Shown here one piece after another: positions 19,919 to 30,762 of a stretch of DNA of 64,000 nucleotides. Source of the DNA: Galbibacter orientalis DSM 19592 (GTDB lineage: Bacteria; Bacteroidota; Bacteroidia; Flavobacteriales; Flavobacteriaceae); assembly GCF_000260115.1 (NCBI RefSeq), contig NZ_JH651379.1, positions 1,864,501 to 1,928,500 on the forward strand, given 5' to 3'. Under the pieces are notes generated by a model that was given only the letters and a program-made list of their open reading frames with translations, searched no databases and was not told where the DNA came from. Numbering within the stretch: the first letter of the stretch is position 1; the number at the start of each line of letters is the position of its first letter. A program made the position numbers and the translations under genes.

Positions 19919-21307
19919 ATGTTTTATCGAATCTTAACCATTATTACTTTATTATTCTTAACAAGCTGTGGTTCTTATTTTAATCAGCCAGTAGATTTTA
20001 CAGAGGCTAGAATAGGAGAAAATACAGACGTTACAAAACGCCTCAATAATTTGCCAGAGCCTAAAGAAAAGGTTGTTGTAGGGGTTTATAATTTTAGAGA
20101 CCTTACTGGGCAATACAAACCAACAGAATTAGGAAGCACTTTTAGTACAGCTGTAACTCAAGGAGGTACAGCTATTCTAATAAATGCCATGGAAGATTCT
20201 GGATGGTTTACTCCAATAGAACGAGAAAATATTGGAAACCTATTAAATGAGCGTAATATTATTCGTTCTACCAGAGAGGAGTACCAAGGAAATCAAGGGC
20301 AACCCAATGTGCCTCCATTGTTATTTGCGGGAGTGCTCTTTGAAGGGGGAATTGTTTCTTACGATTCTAATATTATTACTGGGGGAATGGGAGCTCGTTA
20401 TTTTGGTGTTGGCGGGAGTACGCAATACCGTCAAGATCGAGTTACAGTATATTTAAGAGCAATTTCTACGTCCAGTGGTAAAATCCTTAAAAATATTTAT
20501 GTTTCTAAAACCATACTTTCTCAGGCGTTAGATGCAAGTTTGTTTAAATATGTAAAGTTTCAGCGACTTTTAGAGGCCGAAGTAGGTTTTACTAGAAATG
20601 AGCCTGTGCAATTGGCAGTAACGGAAGCTATAGAAAAAGCAGTGGAAGGTATGATTGTAGAGGGGATTGAATCGGATCTCTGGCATGCTAAAGATGGGGG
20701 AGAAGTTGAGGAAATATTGGTAAATCAATATAAAGAGGAAAAAGAGGAGGCAGAACTAACTAAATTATACGATAGAAAATATATAAACAGACTGTACAAT
20801 AGTACCATAGGGATAAGTGTTGGGGGAGCTCTAATTTCTGGAGATTACAATGCCGCAGAATTAAGACCTTCATTTAAGTTTGATTATAATTATAGGATTT
20901 CTCCTTATTTCTCCTACAATATTAGTAGTAGTTTTTTTGAGCTTAATAATAAAGTTAGATACAGCAGGAAATTTGCTTCTATAGATTCAAATCTGGGAAT
21001 TACTTTTTTACCAAACGACGACTTAACTCCTTATGTATACGGAGGAGGGGGAATTCTTTTTGGTTTTGATAATGATGATACCCCAGCAGATAGCGAAAGC
21101 ACCTTTTTTAAAATGCAATATGGAGTAGGTTTAGAATACTTTGTTAATCAGAAGTTCTCTGTTAAGTTATTTGCAGATCAAAATATAACTTTTTCAGACG
21201 ACTTAGATTATTTGGTGAATGGAACTAGAGATGATTATTATTTCAATTTCGGAATTGGGGTCAATTTTACTCTAGGTGTTAAAAATAAATTTCAATCGAA
21301 AAAATAA
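19919..21307 (+). CDS. csgG: Curli secretion channel CsgG (lipoprotein) with C-terminal beta-rich extension
   Basis: lipobox LTSC; VVVGVYNFRDLTGQYKP...TAVTQGGTAILINAMEDSGWFTPIERENIGNLLNERNIIR...; residues ~275-462 are barrel-like and beyond the CsgG domain. Confidence 0.95.
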   Translation: MFYRILTIITLLFLTSCGSYFNQPVDFTEARIGENTDVTKRLNNLPEPKEKVVVGVYNFRDLTGQYKPTELGSTFSTAVTQGGTAILINAMEDSGWFTPIERENIGNLLNERNIIRSTREEYQGNQGQPNVPPLLFAGVLFEGGIVSYDSNIITGGMGARYFGVGGSTQYRQDRVTVYLRAISTSSGKILKNIYVSKTILSQALDASLFKYVKFQRLLEAEVGFTRNEPVQLAVTEAIEKAVEGMIVEGIESDLWHAKDGGEVEEILVNQYKEEKEEAELTKLYDRKYINRLYNSTIGISVGGALISGDYNAAELRPSFKFDYNYRISPYFSYNISSSFFELNNKVRYSRKFASIDSNLGITFLPNDDLTPYVYGGGGILFGFDNDDTPADSESTFFKMQYGVGLEYFVNQKFSVKLFADQNITFSDDLDYLVNGTRDDYYFNFGIGVNFTLGVKNKFQSKK

Positions 21308-21318
21308 AAAATCATAGT

Positions 21319-22809
21319 ATGAACCTATTTAGACAATTCATATTCATAGTACTAATAGTAAGTGTGATTGCATGTAGCGAAGATACTGTAGATAATTATG
21401 GAACTGGTGTTATTACAGGCAAGGTGGTGCTGGAAGGAGATAATAGTCCTCTTGAAAACGTAAAAGTATCAACAAGTCCAAGTTCTACAACCGTTTTTTC
21501 TGATGAAAATGGAGATTTTATATTAAATGAAATAGTAGAGGGAGATTATTCTGTTCAAGCGCAAAAAACGGGTTATATAACTGGAGTAGAGGGTGCTACC
21601 TTAAAGGCTGGACAAACAATTAATGTTATTTTTGAACTTCAGACAGAAACAGCCAACAATAAACAACCTTCAGCTCCAGAGTTATTATTTCCTGAAGATG
21701 AAGCTACAAACCAAGAATTAGAAATACAATTTGCTTGGAATTCTGTAGATAAAGAGGGCGATGAACTAACTTATAAGTTAGAGTTAAAAAATAGTGTAAA
21801 TAGTGATGTTATTACCATTGAAGATATAAAAGATACCTTATATACTATTTCTGAATTAAATTATGGATATAAATATTTTTGGCAAGTCTCAGCTTCAGAC
21901 AGTATTAACGGACCAGTTTTAAGTAAAGTGCAAACCTTTAAAACAAAGCCCTTACCAGCTTACGGTTATGTGTTTGTAAGAGAAATAGATGGAAATAATG
22001 TGATCTTTTCTATAGATGAAGAAGGAAATGAGAATCAGCTTACAAGTAGTGCTTTAAATAGCTTTAGGCCAAAGCTAAATGCTAGAGGGAATAAAGTAGC
22101 TTTTTATAGAACAGTTTCTGGGATGACTCAGCTATTTACTATGGATTTAGATGGGAGTAATTTAAAACAACTTACAAAATCTATCCCAGCAAATTCTATA
22201 AATAATGAAGAGATTGGATTTTGTTGGGCAGATAGAGATGCTGCAATTATATACCCTAATTTCGAAAATCTCTTTAAAATTAATATAAACGGCGGTGATA
22301 GTCAGCTTATATACACCGCACAAAGTGGGCGTTATATTATGGATGCTGCTCAAAGTTTGGATCGGTCAAAAATAGCTGTATTGGAAACTAATATTTCTGG
22401 ATATGAAGGCTCTGTGTATGTTGTAGACGCTTCTGGAGCTCTTTTAACTACTGTTATTAGCGGGGTAAAAGGAGCCGTTGGGGGAGTAGATATTTCAATA
22501 GATGGAAATAAAGTTTTGTATACGCATGATATTTCTGAGTTTGAAAATGAAAATCAAAGAATGCTAAATTCAAAAGTATTCTTATATGATATTGCCTTGG
22601 GAACGGCAACAAATATTAGCGATAATAAGCCAAATGGAACTAATGATACAGATCCTAGCTTTTCTGCTAATGAGGCAGCTATACTTTTGGTAAATGCTCC
22701 TAATAACAACACAAATGCTACTACAGCAACCACGGTGGAAATAGAAGAAGACAATACGCCAGGAGGTAGAGAGGCTTTAGTTGAAAATTCTAAAATGCCA
22801 AGTCAATAG
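21319..22809 (+). CDS. Lipoprotein with CarboxypepD_reg-like, FnIII-like and TolB/WD40-like propeller regions; curli-locus associated
   Basis: lipobox VIAC; GVITGKVVLEGDNSPLENVKVSTSPSSTTVFSDENGDFILNEIVEGDYSVQAQKTGY; propeller-like FRPKLNARGNKVAFYRTVSGMTQLFTMDLDGSNLKQLT; 11 nt after csgG. Confidence 0.85.
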   Translation: MNLFRQFIFIVLIVSVIACSEDTVDNYGTGVITGKVVLEGDNSPLENVKVSTSPSSTTVFSDENGDFILNEIVEGDYSVQAQKTGYITGVEGATLKAGQTINVIFELQTETANNKQPSAPELLFPEDEATNQELEIQFAWNSVDKEGDELTYKLELKNSVNSDVITIEDIKDTLYTISELNYGYKYFWQVSASDSINGPVLSKVQTFKTKPLPAYGYVFVREIDGNNVIFSIDEEGNENQLTSSALNSFRPKLNARGNKVAFYRTVSGMTQLFTMDLDGSNLKQLTKSIPANSINNEEIGFCWADRDAAIIYPNFENLFKININGGDSQLIYTAQSGRYIMDAAQSLDRSKIAVLETNISGYEGSVYVVDASGALLTTVISGVKGAVGGVDISIDGNKVLYTHDISEFENENQRMLNSKVFLYDIALGTATNISDNKPNGTNDTDPSFSANEAAILLVNAPNNNTNATTATTVEIEEDNTPGGREALVENSKMPSQ

Positions 22810-22907
22810 TCAGAAATAAACTGTGTCTAAATAAAGATAACGCAGCCATAGAAAATACTTGTGTAAGCTAAGTAGGTTGTTTACCTTTGATTTAAACCTG
22901 ATAGATT

Positions 22908-23567
22908 TTGATAAAAGACCATTTTATTTTTGATATGGACGGAGTTATTGTAGATAGCGAACCGGCTCATAAAGAAATATTGAAGAAAGTTTTTGAGGAA
23001 TTGAGTTTAGATTTTTCCGATGCTTACCATCAAACATTAGTTGGGATGGCAGCCATTCCTATGTGGGAAAAAATTAAGTTGGATTTTGATATAGAAACTA
23101 ATGCCAGAGAATTGATGAATTTTCATAAAGAGTTTCTTTTTATCGAAATGGACGCTCAAAGTGTTGAAGCTGTTCCTGGAGTTTTAGATTTTCTTCAGCA
23201 ATTAAAAACTTTAGATTTTAGAATTTCATTAGCATCGTCTTCTTCCATTAAGCTTATTGAGCAATTTATAAACAACCTTGAAATAACTTCTTATTTTGAT
23301 TATTTGGTGAGTGGGGAAAATGTGGTAAGAAGCAAGCCCAATCCTGATATTTTTTTAAAAGTAGCCGATAATTATAAGGTGGATCCAGCTCGATTTTTGG
23401 TAATTGAAGATAGTCGAAATGGAGTGAAAGCAGCTAAAGCAGCTGGAATGACTTGTATTGGGTTTAGGAATGTAAATTCTGGAAACCAAGATTTGTCATC
23501 TGCAGATATTATTGTTGATTCTTTTGCTGAATTAACTTCAGAAAAAATAAAACAATTGGCTTCTTAA
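22908..23567 (+). CDS. HAD superfamily hydrolase (beta-phosphoglucomutase-like)
   Basis: FIFDMDGVIVDSEPAH; SLASSSSIKLIEQFI; SKPNPDIFLK; VIEDSRNGVKAAKAAGM. Confidence 0.95.
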   Translation: MIKDHFIFDMDGVIVDSEPAHKEILKKVFEELSLDFSDAYHQTLVGMAAIPMWEKIKLDFDIETNARELMNFHKEFLFIEMDAQSVEAVPGVLDFLQQLKTLDFRISLASSSSIKLIEQFINNLEITSYFDYLVSGENVVRSKPNPDIFLKVADNYKVDPARFLVIEDSRNGVKAAKAAGMTCIGFRNVNSGNQDLSSADIIVDSFAELTSEKIKQLAS

Positions 23568-24430
23568 TGGAATCTGTAAAAATCATAGAATGCCCTCGGG
23601 ATGCTATGCAAGGAATAAAAGATTTTATTCCTACAGAAAAAAAGGTGCAATACATCCAATCACTGCTACGTTGTGGTTTTGATACCATAGATTTTGGGAG
23701 TTTTGTTTCTCCTAAAGCAATTCCGCAAATGGTAGATACTGCGGAAGTTTTGTCGCGTTTGGATCTTACAGAAACCAGAAGTAAGTTATTAGCAATTGTA
23801 GCGAATGTTCGTGGAGCAGAAGATGCTTGTAAACATCCTGAAATTGATTATTTAGGTTATCCTTTCTCTATTTCAGAAAATTTTCAAATGCGTAACACAC
23901 ACAAAACTATTAAGGAAAGTGTGGCTGTTCTTTCAGAAATTTTAGAGCATGCTTATAAAAGTAATAAGAAAGTGGTGGCGTATTTGTCTATGGGTTTTGG
24001 AAATCCATATGGCGATCCATGGAATGTAGAAATTGTAGGGGAGTGGACCGAAAAGTTGTCCAGTATGGGTGTGGAAATTCTCTCATTGTCGGATACTGTA
24101 GGAACTTCTAATCCAGAAACAATTAATTATCTGTTTTCTAATCTAATTCCTAAATATCCTAAAATAGAATTTGGAGCACATTTACACACAACCCCAAATA
24201 GTTGGCATGAAAAAGTGGATGCTGCATACAAAGCAGGATGCAGACGTTTTGACGGAGCCATTCAAGGGTTTGGAGGTTGCCCAATGGCCGCCGATGAACT
24301 TACTGGGAATATGCCAACCGAAAAATTATTCTCCTATTCAAATTCAGTAAAAGCAAACTCAAATATAAAAGCAATGAGTTTTGAAAGCGCTTATAATGAA
24401 GCTTTGAAAGTTTTTAAATTTTATCATTAA
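23567..24430 (+). CDS. Hydroxymethylglutaryl-CoA lyase
   Basis: 287 aa; ECPRDAMQGIKDFIPTEKKVQYIQSLLRCGFDTIDFGSFVSPKAIPQM; GAIQGFGGCPMAADELTGNMPTEKL. Confidence 0.93.
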   Translation: MESVKIIECPRDAMQGIKDFIPTEKKVQYIQSLLRCGFDTIDFGSFVSPKAIPQMVDTAEVLSRLDLTETRSKLLAIVANVRGAEDACKHPEIDYLGYPFSISENFQMRNTHKTIKESVAVLSEILEHAYKSNKKVVAYLSMGFGNPYGDPWNVEIVGEWTEKLSSMGVEILSLSDTVGTSNPETINYLFSNLIPKYPKIEFGAHLHTTPNSWHEKVDAAYKAGCRRFDGAIQGFGGCPMAADELTGNMPTEKLFSYSNSVKANSNIKAMSFESAYNEALKVFKFYH

Positions 24431-24583
24431 TTGAGTTAAGTATATTATTAATACTATTATTTCTGTTTTACTGTTTATTTTTAATAGAATGAAACGATAT
24501 TTTATGAATAAAGTTAAGATATTCATAAAATAAAAAACAGGTAGTTTGTTACTGAAAAAAGCAGTATATTTGCGTGCAACTAA

Positions 24584-26071
<1,488 letters not shown>

Positions 26072-26093
26072 TTAGTTGTGTTAATATATAATG

Positions 26094-26131
26094 AAAGGGC
26101 AAGGTTTATTTCAACTTTGCCCTTTTTTATT
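26094..26131 (+). terminator. Terminator after guaB
   Basis: aagggcaaggtt tatttc aactttgccctttttt. Confidence 0.8.
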
Positions 26132-26310
26132 ATTAATCATTATTGTCTGATAAAAATAAAGGATCATTCCCAAAAGTTGTGTTTATGCAAAGTTGCACAC
26201 AAAAAAACCTTCTTCTTAATAATCTCCTATACTTTTATATTTTCAACCCTTTGTGCTAAAATTTTTTAGCCATAGATACACGAATGGGTGTTTAAATTTT
26301 TTTTACCTTT

Positions 26311-26366
26311 TTTCTGTCTTCTGTCTTCTGTCTTCTGTCTTCTTGTCTCTTGTCTCCTGTCTCTTT
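26311..26366. repeat. Heptanucleotide tandem repeat (TTCTGTC)n, degenerate
   Basis: ttctgtc x4 followed by ttcttgtc tcttgtc tcctgtc. Confidence 0.9.
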
Positions 26367-26397
26367 GTTCTTACAGCGAAGTGGTCTTGTATGTTTA

Positions 26398-26643
26398 CTA
26401 TGCTTCTTCTTTATAATATTCTCCTCTTTGGGGTTTTAAAGCATCTCGAACTTGGATCATATGTTCCTTAGCAACAACAATAAAGGCAATAGCATGTTCA
26501 TCTGGAATAATAACTTCATACCCAGATTTTACGTATGGAACCTTATCAATGGCCATAAATTCTTTTAAATGAATCTCATAATGCTTAGCAGTTTCAAGAG
26601 CAGTAGGACTTCTAAAATCCCATATTAGTTTTAATAATTGCAT
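26398..26643 (-). CDS. Conserved hypothetical protein (81 aa)
   Basis: Compact ORF MQLLKLIWDFRSPTALETAKHYEIHLKEFMAIDKVPYVKSGYEVIIPDEHAIAFIVV...; protein-like composition. Confidence 0.75.
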   Translation of the reverse strand: MQLLKLIWDFRSPTALETAKHYEIHLKEFMAIDKVPYVKSGYEVIIPDEHAIAFIVVAKEHMIQVRDALKPQRGEYYKEEA

Positions 26644-26913
26644 TTATAGTAATTTTTACAAAGATAAACATCGCTCTTAAATATCTTTCAAATAATAAAT
26701 TTTAAGAGGATTACTTTTCCTGAAAATGAATAAATAAAGGAGCAACTGCAAACAACAAACTATCTTATAGCGTTGTTAAAATCCTTGGTTTATATACCCT
26801 AATTGTTATTTTTGTCCGAATTAAAGCTTTTGCTTTAATCCCTCATAGCGGGTTTAACTTCTTTGAAGCTTGTCCTGAGTTGAAATAAGTAAATTTATTT
26901 CGTTTATATTTTT

Positions 26914-27828
26914 TTGGACTTGTTTTTGAGGAAGTTGATTAATAAATTAATAATGCAAAGAAATTTAATAGCAATTTTATTGGTACTCCTCCTAACCTCG
27001 TGCGATTATTTTAAATCTGAGCCCGTGGAGAATCCTATAGCTCGTGTAGGAGAAAATTATTTAGTAAAATCTGATTTGAAAAAGATTTTAAATTCCAATA
27101 TTACTAAAGAGGATAGTTTGATTGTAGTGAATAACTATATTCAAAATTGGGCGCAGCAACAAATATTTTTGGAGCGTGCAAAAATAAATCTTTCTGAGAA
27201 TAAACAAATTCAGTTTGAAGAGTTAGTAAGGAAATATCGAGCAGACCTTTATATAAATGCATACAAAGAAGGTTTGGTAGACAAATCTATGGATACTACT
27301 GTAAGTAAGAAGGAGTTGGAAGCATTTTATGAAAGTCATAAAATTAATTTCAAGCTGAATGAAGATTTGGTAAAATTAAGGTACATTAGTTTACCAGTAG
27401 ATTATGGAGAATTGTCTAGTATTAGAAAAGCTTTTAAAAGGTATAATGATGATGATAAGAGTTACCTTCAAAGTGAAGCTATAAAATTTAAAGCATATAC
27501 TTTTAACGATTCTATTTGGGTAAAATCGTCTTCAGTAGTAAAAAAGATACCAAAAATAACCTCAGAAAATAAAGAGTCTTACTTAAAAAAATCACATTTT
27601 TTTGAGCTTTCCGATTCTTTAGGAGTATATTTGGTCACTGTAAATGAAGTGCTTAATCGTACAGAAACGGCTCCTTTGGAATATGTAGAGCCAACAGTAA
27701 AAAAAATTATTTTGAACAAGCGGAAGCTTACTTTTATAAAAAATCTTGAAAAAGATTTAATGGATGAAGCAACTAGAAAAAAAGAGTTTGAAATATTTGA
27801 AAATAATATACAATTCAATAAAAAATAA
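26914..27828 (+). CDS. Peptidyl-prolyl isomerase/SurA-like periplasmic lipoprotein
   Basis: LLLTSCDYF lipobox (start probably Met at 26953); IARVGENYLVKSDLKKIL; SurA N-domain-like; followed directly by a SurA paralogue. Confidence 0.8.
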   Translation: MDLFLRKLINKLIMQRNLIAILLVLLLTSCDYFKSEPVENPIARVGENYLVKSDLKKILNSNITKEDSLIVVNNYIQNWAQQQIFLERAKINLSENKQIQFEELVRKYRADLYINAYKEGLVDKSMDTTVSKKELEAFYESHKINFKLNEDLVKLRYISLPVDYGELSSIRKAFKRYNDDDKSYLQSEAIKFKAYTFNDSIWVKSSSVVKKIPKITSENKESYLKKSHFFELSDSLGVYLVTVNEVLNRTETAPLEYVEPTVKKIILNKRKLTFIKNLEKDLMDEATRKKEFEIFENNIQFNKK

Positions 27829-27834
27829 TCAGAA

Positions 27835-29295
27835 ATGAGTAAAGTTTTATATGTTGCAGGATTGATGTTGATGTTTGTAACAACTATGGTTGCACAAGAA
27901 AAGTCGGTAGATTCTTTAACAGTAACTTCTAATAAAATTTTAGCAGAAAATCCAGTTGCTACAAGTGGTACAGAAGCTACTGCGGTTGCAGATACAACAG
28001 CTGTAGATACCAAAAGAGAAAAAGTGGATGGTGTTACAGCAGTAGTTGGAGATTATGTAATATTAGAATCTGATATTGATAAAAGTTTTATCGATATGCA
28101 AACGCAAGGAGTTTCTACAAAAGGGATTACTCGTTGTCAAGTGTTAGGAAGATTAATGGAAGATAAGCTTTATGCGCATCAAGCAATTCAAGATAGTATT
28201 GTGGTTTCTGATGCTGAAATTAACAGCACCGTAGATCGTCAATTAAACTTTTTAGTGGGTCAAGTAGGTTCTATAGATAAACTTTTAGAGTTTTATAGAA
28301 AAGAAGATGAACAAAGTTTTAGAGAAGAGCTATTTGAAATTGTAAAAGCGCAGCAATTATCGCAGCGTATGCAGGCTAAAGTAGTGGAAGAAATTGAAAT
28401 TACTCCAGAGGAAGTGCGTCAATGGTATAATGGTTTAGCTGAAGATGAAAAACCAGTTTTTGGAGATGAAGTAGAAATTGCTCAGATTGTAAAAGTACCA
28501 GAGCCTTCAGATAAAGAAGTGCAAGAGGTTATAGATAAGTTGAATGAATATAAACGAGATGTTGAGGAGAACGGTTCTAGTTTTGCTATAAAACAGACGC
28601 TATATTCTGACGATCCTGGGAAAAAAGAGAATGGAGGAGTCTATAAAATAAGTAAAAGTACTGGCTTTGTACAAGAATTTAAAGATGTTGCTTTTTCTTT
28701 AAAAGAAGGAGAAATATCAGATCCTTTTAAAACTATTTTTGGGTATCATATAATTTATGTTGAAAAAATAAGAGGTCAGGAAAGAGATATCCGTCATATA
28801 TTATTGCGTCCAAAAATTTCAGAAGAAGCTATTCAAGAAACTAAAACAGAGTTAGATAGTATTCGTGCAAAAATATTAGAAGGAGAATTTACTTTTTCTG
28901 AAGCTGCGCGTAATTTTTCAGATGAAAAAGAAACCCGTTTTGATGGGGGAGTTTTAAGAAACCCTGAAACTTTTGATACTAAATTCGAGCTTACCAAAAT
29001 GGATCCTACTTTGTACAGTCAGATTAGTCCATTACAGGGAGACGAAATTTCTCAGCCTTTAATGGAAGAAACTAGAACAGGAGTTCAGTTTAAACTTTTA
29101 AAAGTTATTACTAGATTTAAATCTCATAAAGCAGATTATTCTCAAGATTATGTAAAAATTAAAGAATTAGCTTTGAAGGAAAAGCAATTTGATGAGATAG
29201 CTAAATGGATGGACGAGAAAATAAAAGATACTTACATAAATGTAGCTGCAGATAGTAGAGACTGTGATTTTGCTAATAACTGGTTGAAAAAATAA
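27835..29295 (+). CDS. surA: SurA-like peptidyl-prolyl cis-trans isomerase
   Basis: 486 aa; VDGVTAVVGDYVILESDIDK; two rotamase (PPIC) domains (RDIRHILLRPKIS...). Confidence 0.92.
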   Translation: MSKVLYVAGLMLMFVTTMVAQEKSVDSLTVTSNKILAENPVATSGTEATAVADTTAVDTKREKVDGVTAVVGDYVILESDIDKSFIDMQTQGVSTKGITRCQVLGRLMEDKLYAHQAIQDSIVVSDAEINSTVDRQLNFLVGQVGSIDKLLEFYRKEDEQSFREELFEIVKAQQLSQRMQAKVVEEIEITPEEVRQWYNGLAEDEKPVFGDEVEIAQIVKVPEPSDKEVQEVIDKLNEYKRDVEENGSSFAIKQTLYSDDPGKKENGGVYKISKSTGFVQEFKDVAFSLKEGEISDPFKTIFGYHIIYVEKIRGQERDIRHILLRPKISEEAIQETKTELDSIRAKILEGEFTFSEAARNFSDEKETRFDGGVLRNPETFDTKFELTKMDPTLYSQISPLQGDEISQPLMEETRTGVQFKLLKVITRFKSHKADYSQDYVKIKELALKEKQFDEIAKWMDEKIKDTYINVAADSRDCDFANNWLKK

Positions 29296-29301
29296 TAATA
29301 G

Positions 29302-30255
29302 ATGTCCGACGTTACTGCTGTTGAAAATCTAGTTAAAAAACATAGGGAGCTAAAGCAAGAAATTGCAAAGATAATTATTGGTCAGGAACAAGTAATAGAC
29401 GAAATTTTATTGTCTATTTATTCCGGAGGTCATGCATTATTAATAGGTGTTCCAGGGTTAGCAAAAACCCTTATGGTAAATACTATAGCAACAGCTTTGG
29501 GGTTAGATTTTAAACGGATACAGTTTACGCCAGACCTAATGCCAAGTGATATTTTAGGAAGTGAAATCTTGGATAATAACAGAGAATTCAAATTCTTAAA
29601 AGGACCGATTTTTGCAAATATCATCTTAGCAGACGAAATTAACCGAACCCCACCAAAAACGCAAGCAGCTTTATTGGAAGCTATGCAGGAGAGATCGGTA
29701 ACGGTAGCTGGAAATCAGTATCCATTAAATTTACCTTACTTTGTATTGGCAACCCAAAATCCTATTGAACAGGAAGGTACATATCCGCTACCAGAAGCGC
29801 AGTTGGACAGATTTATGTTTGCTATAGAACTTAATTACCCTTCTTTTGAAGAAGAAGTAGCAGTTGTAAAAGCAACCACTTCTGATGAGGCTAATAAAAT
29901 AAAATCTTTGTTTACTGCTGAGGAGATTGTTGCAATTCAGCATTTAATTCGCAGAGTTCCAGTGGCAGATAATGTTATTGAATACGCAGTTAAAGTGGTG
30001 GGGAAAACAAGACCCAATAGTAATTTAGCTACCGATTTAGTGAATGAATATGTTGCCTGGGGTGCAGGGCCTAGAGCGTCTCAGAATTTAATATTAGCAG
30101 CAAAAGCGCATGCTGTGGTTCGTGGTAAATTCTCTCCAGATATTGAAGATGTGCAAGCGGTATCTAATGGTGTTTTAAGACACAGAATCTTAAAAAATTA
30201 TAAGGCAGCTGCAGAAGGACTTTCTGTAGAACAGATTATAAAAAGCCTTCTCTAA
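29302..30255 (+). CDS. MoxR family AAA ATPase
   Basis: IIIGQEQVIDEILLSIYSGGHALLIGVPGLAKTLMVNTIA; ILADEINRTPPKTQAALLEAMQERSVT. Confidence 0.96.
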   Translation: MSDVTAVENLVKKHRELKQEIAKIIIGQEQVIDEILLSIYSGGHALLIGVPGLAKTLMVNTIATALGLDFKRIQFTPDLMPSDILGSEILDNNREFKFLKGPIFANIILADEINRTPPKTQAALLEAMQERSVTVAGNQYPLNLPYFVLATQNPIEQEGTYPLPEAQLDRFMFAIELNYPSFEEEVAVVKATTSDEANKIKSLFTAEEIVAIQHLIRRVPVADNVIEYAVKVVGKTRPNSNLATDLVNEYVAWGAGPRASQNLILAAKAHAVVRGKFSPDIEDVQAVSNGVLRHRILKNYKAAAEGLSVEQIIKSLL

Positions 30256-30762
30256 ATTGTAATTGGGCATTTGTTGGCACATTGTCCGTTAATAATGAGT
30301 ATAAATACTTGAAAAAATAATAATATCAAGGGTTGAAAGAATATCCTCTTTTCTTATTTAAAATTTTAAAAGGGAAGAGAAATTTTAAAAGGGTTCTCTG
30401 TAAACTAAAGATTTAATGGGAATTATAATTTAGTCTTTGCTCATTATTCTTACAGCGAAGCGGTCTTGCATCTTTATTTTATGCTAAAAATTCCTTTATT
30501 TGTCACTACTTTTTTTAACAAATTACTACGACTTTGATATTCAATGAGCCTCTATTGTTGGAGATTCATTTTTTTTAACCTTCATTTTTGATGAATTCGT
30601 AAAAAACGATATTTTATTTTACATTAATTTACGTCAATATTATTTTTATTTGAATTATTTCTAAAATGTATGTACTATCTGAATGTTTTATTAAAAACTT
30701 TAATAACTCTTTGGTTTTTCGTATTTTCGCAGGACTTTTCAAATTAAAAATATACAAAAAAT

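Noticed and set aside
26078-26471. ORFs 26078..26269 and 26253..26471 (+)
   Set aside because: Translate the guaB terminator, repeat-derived DNA and the TTCTGTC tract.
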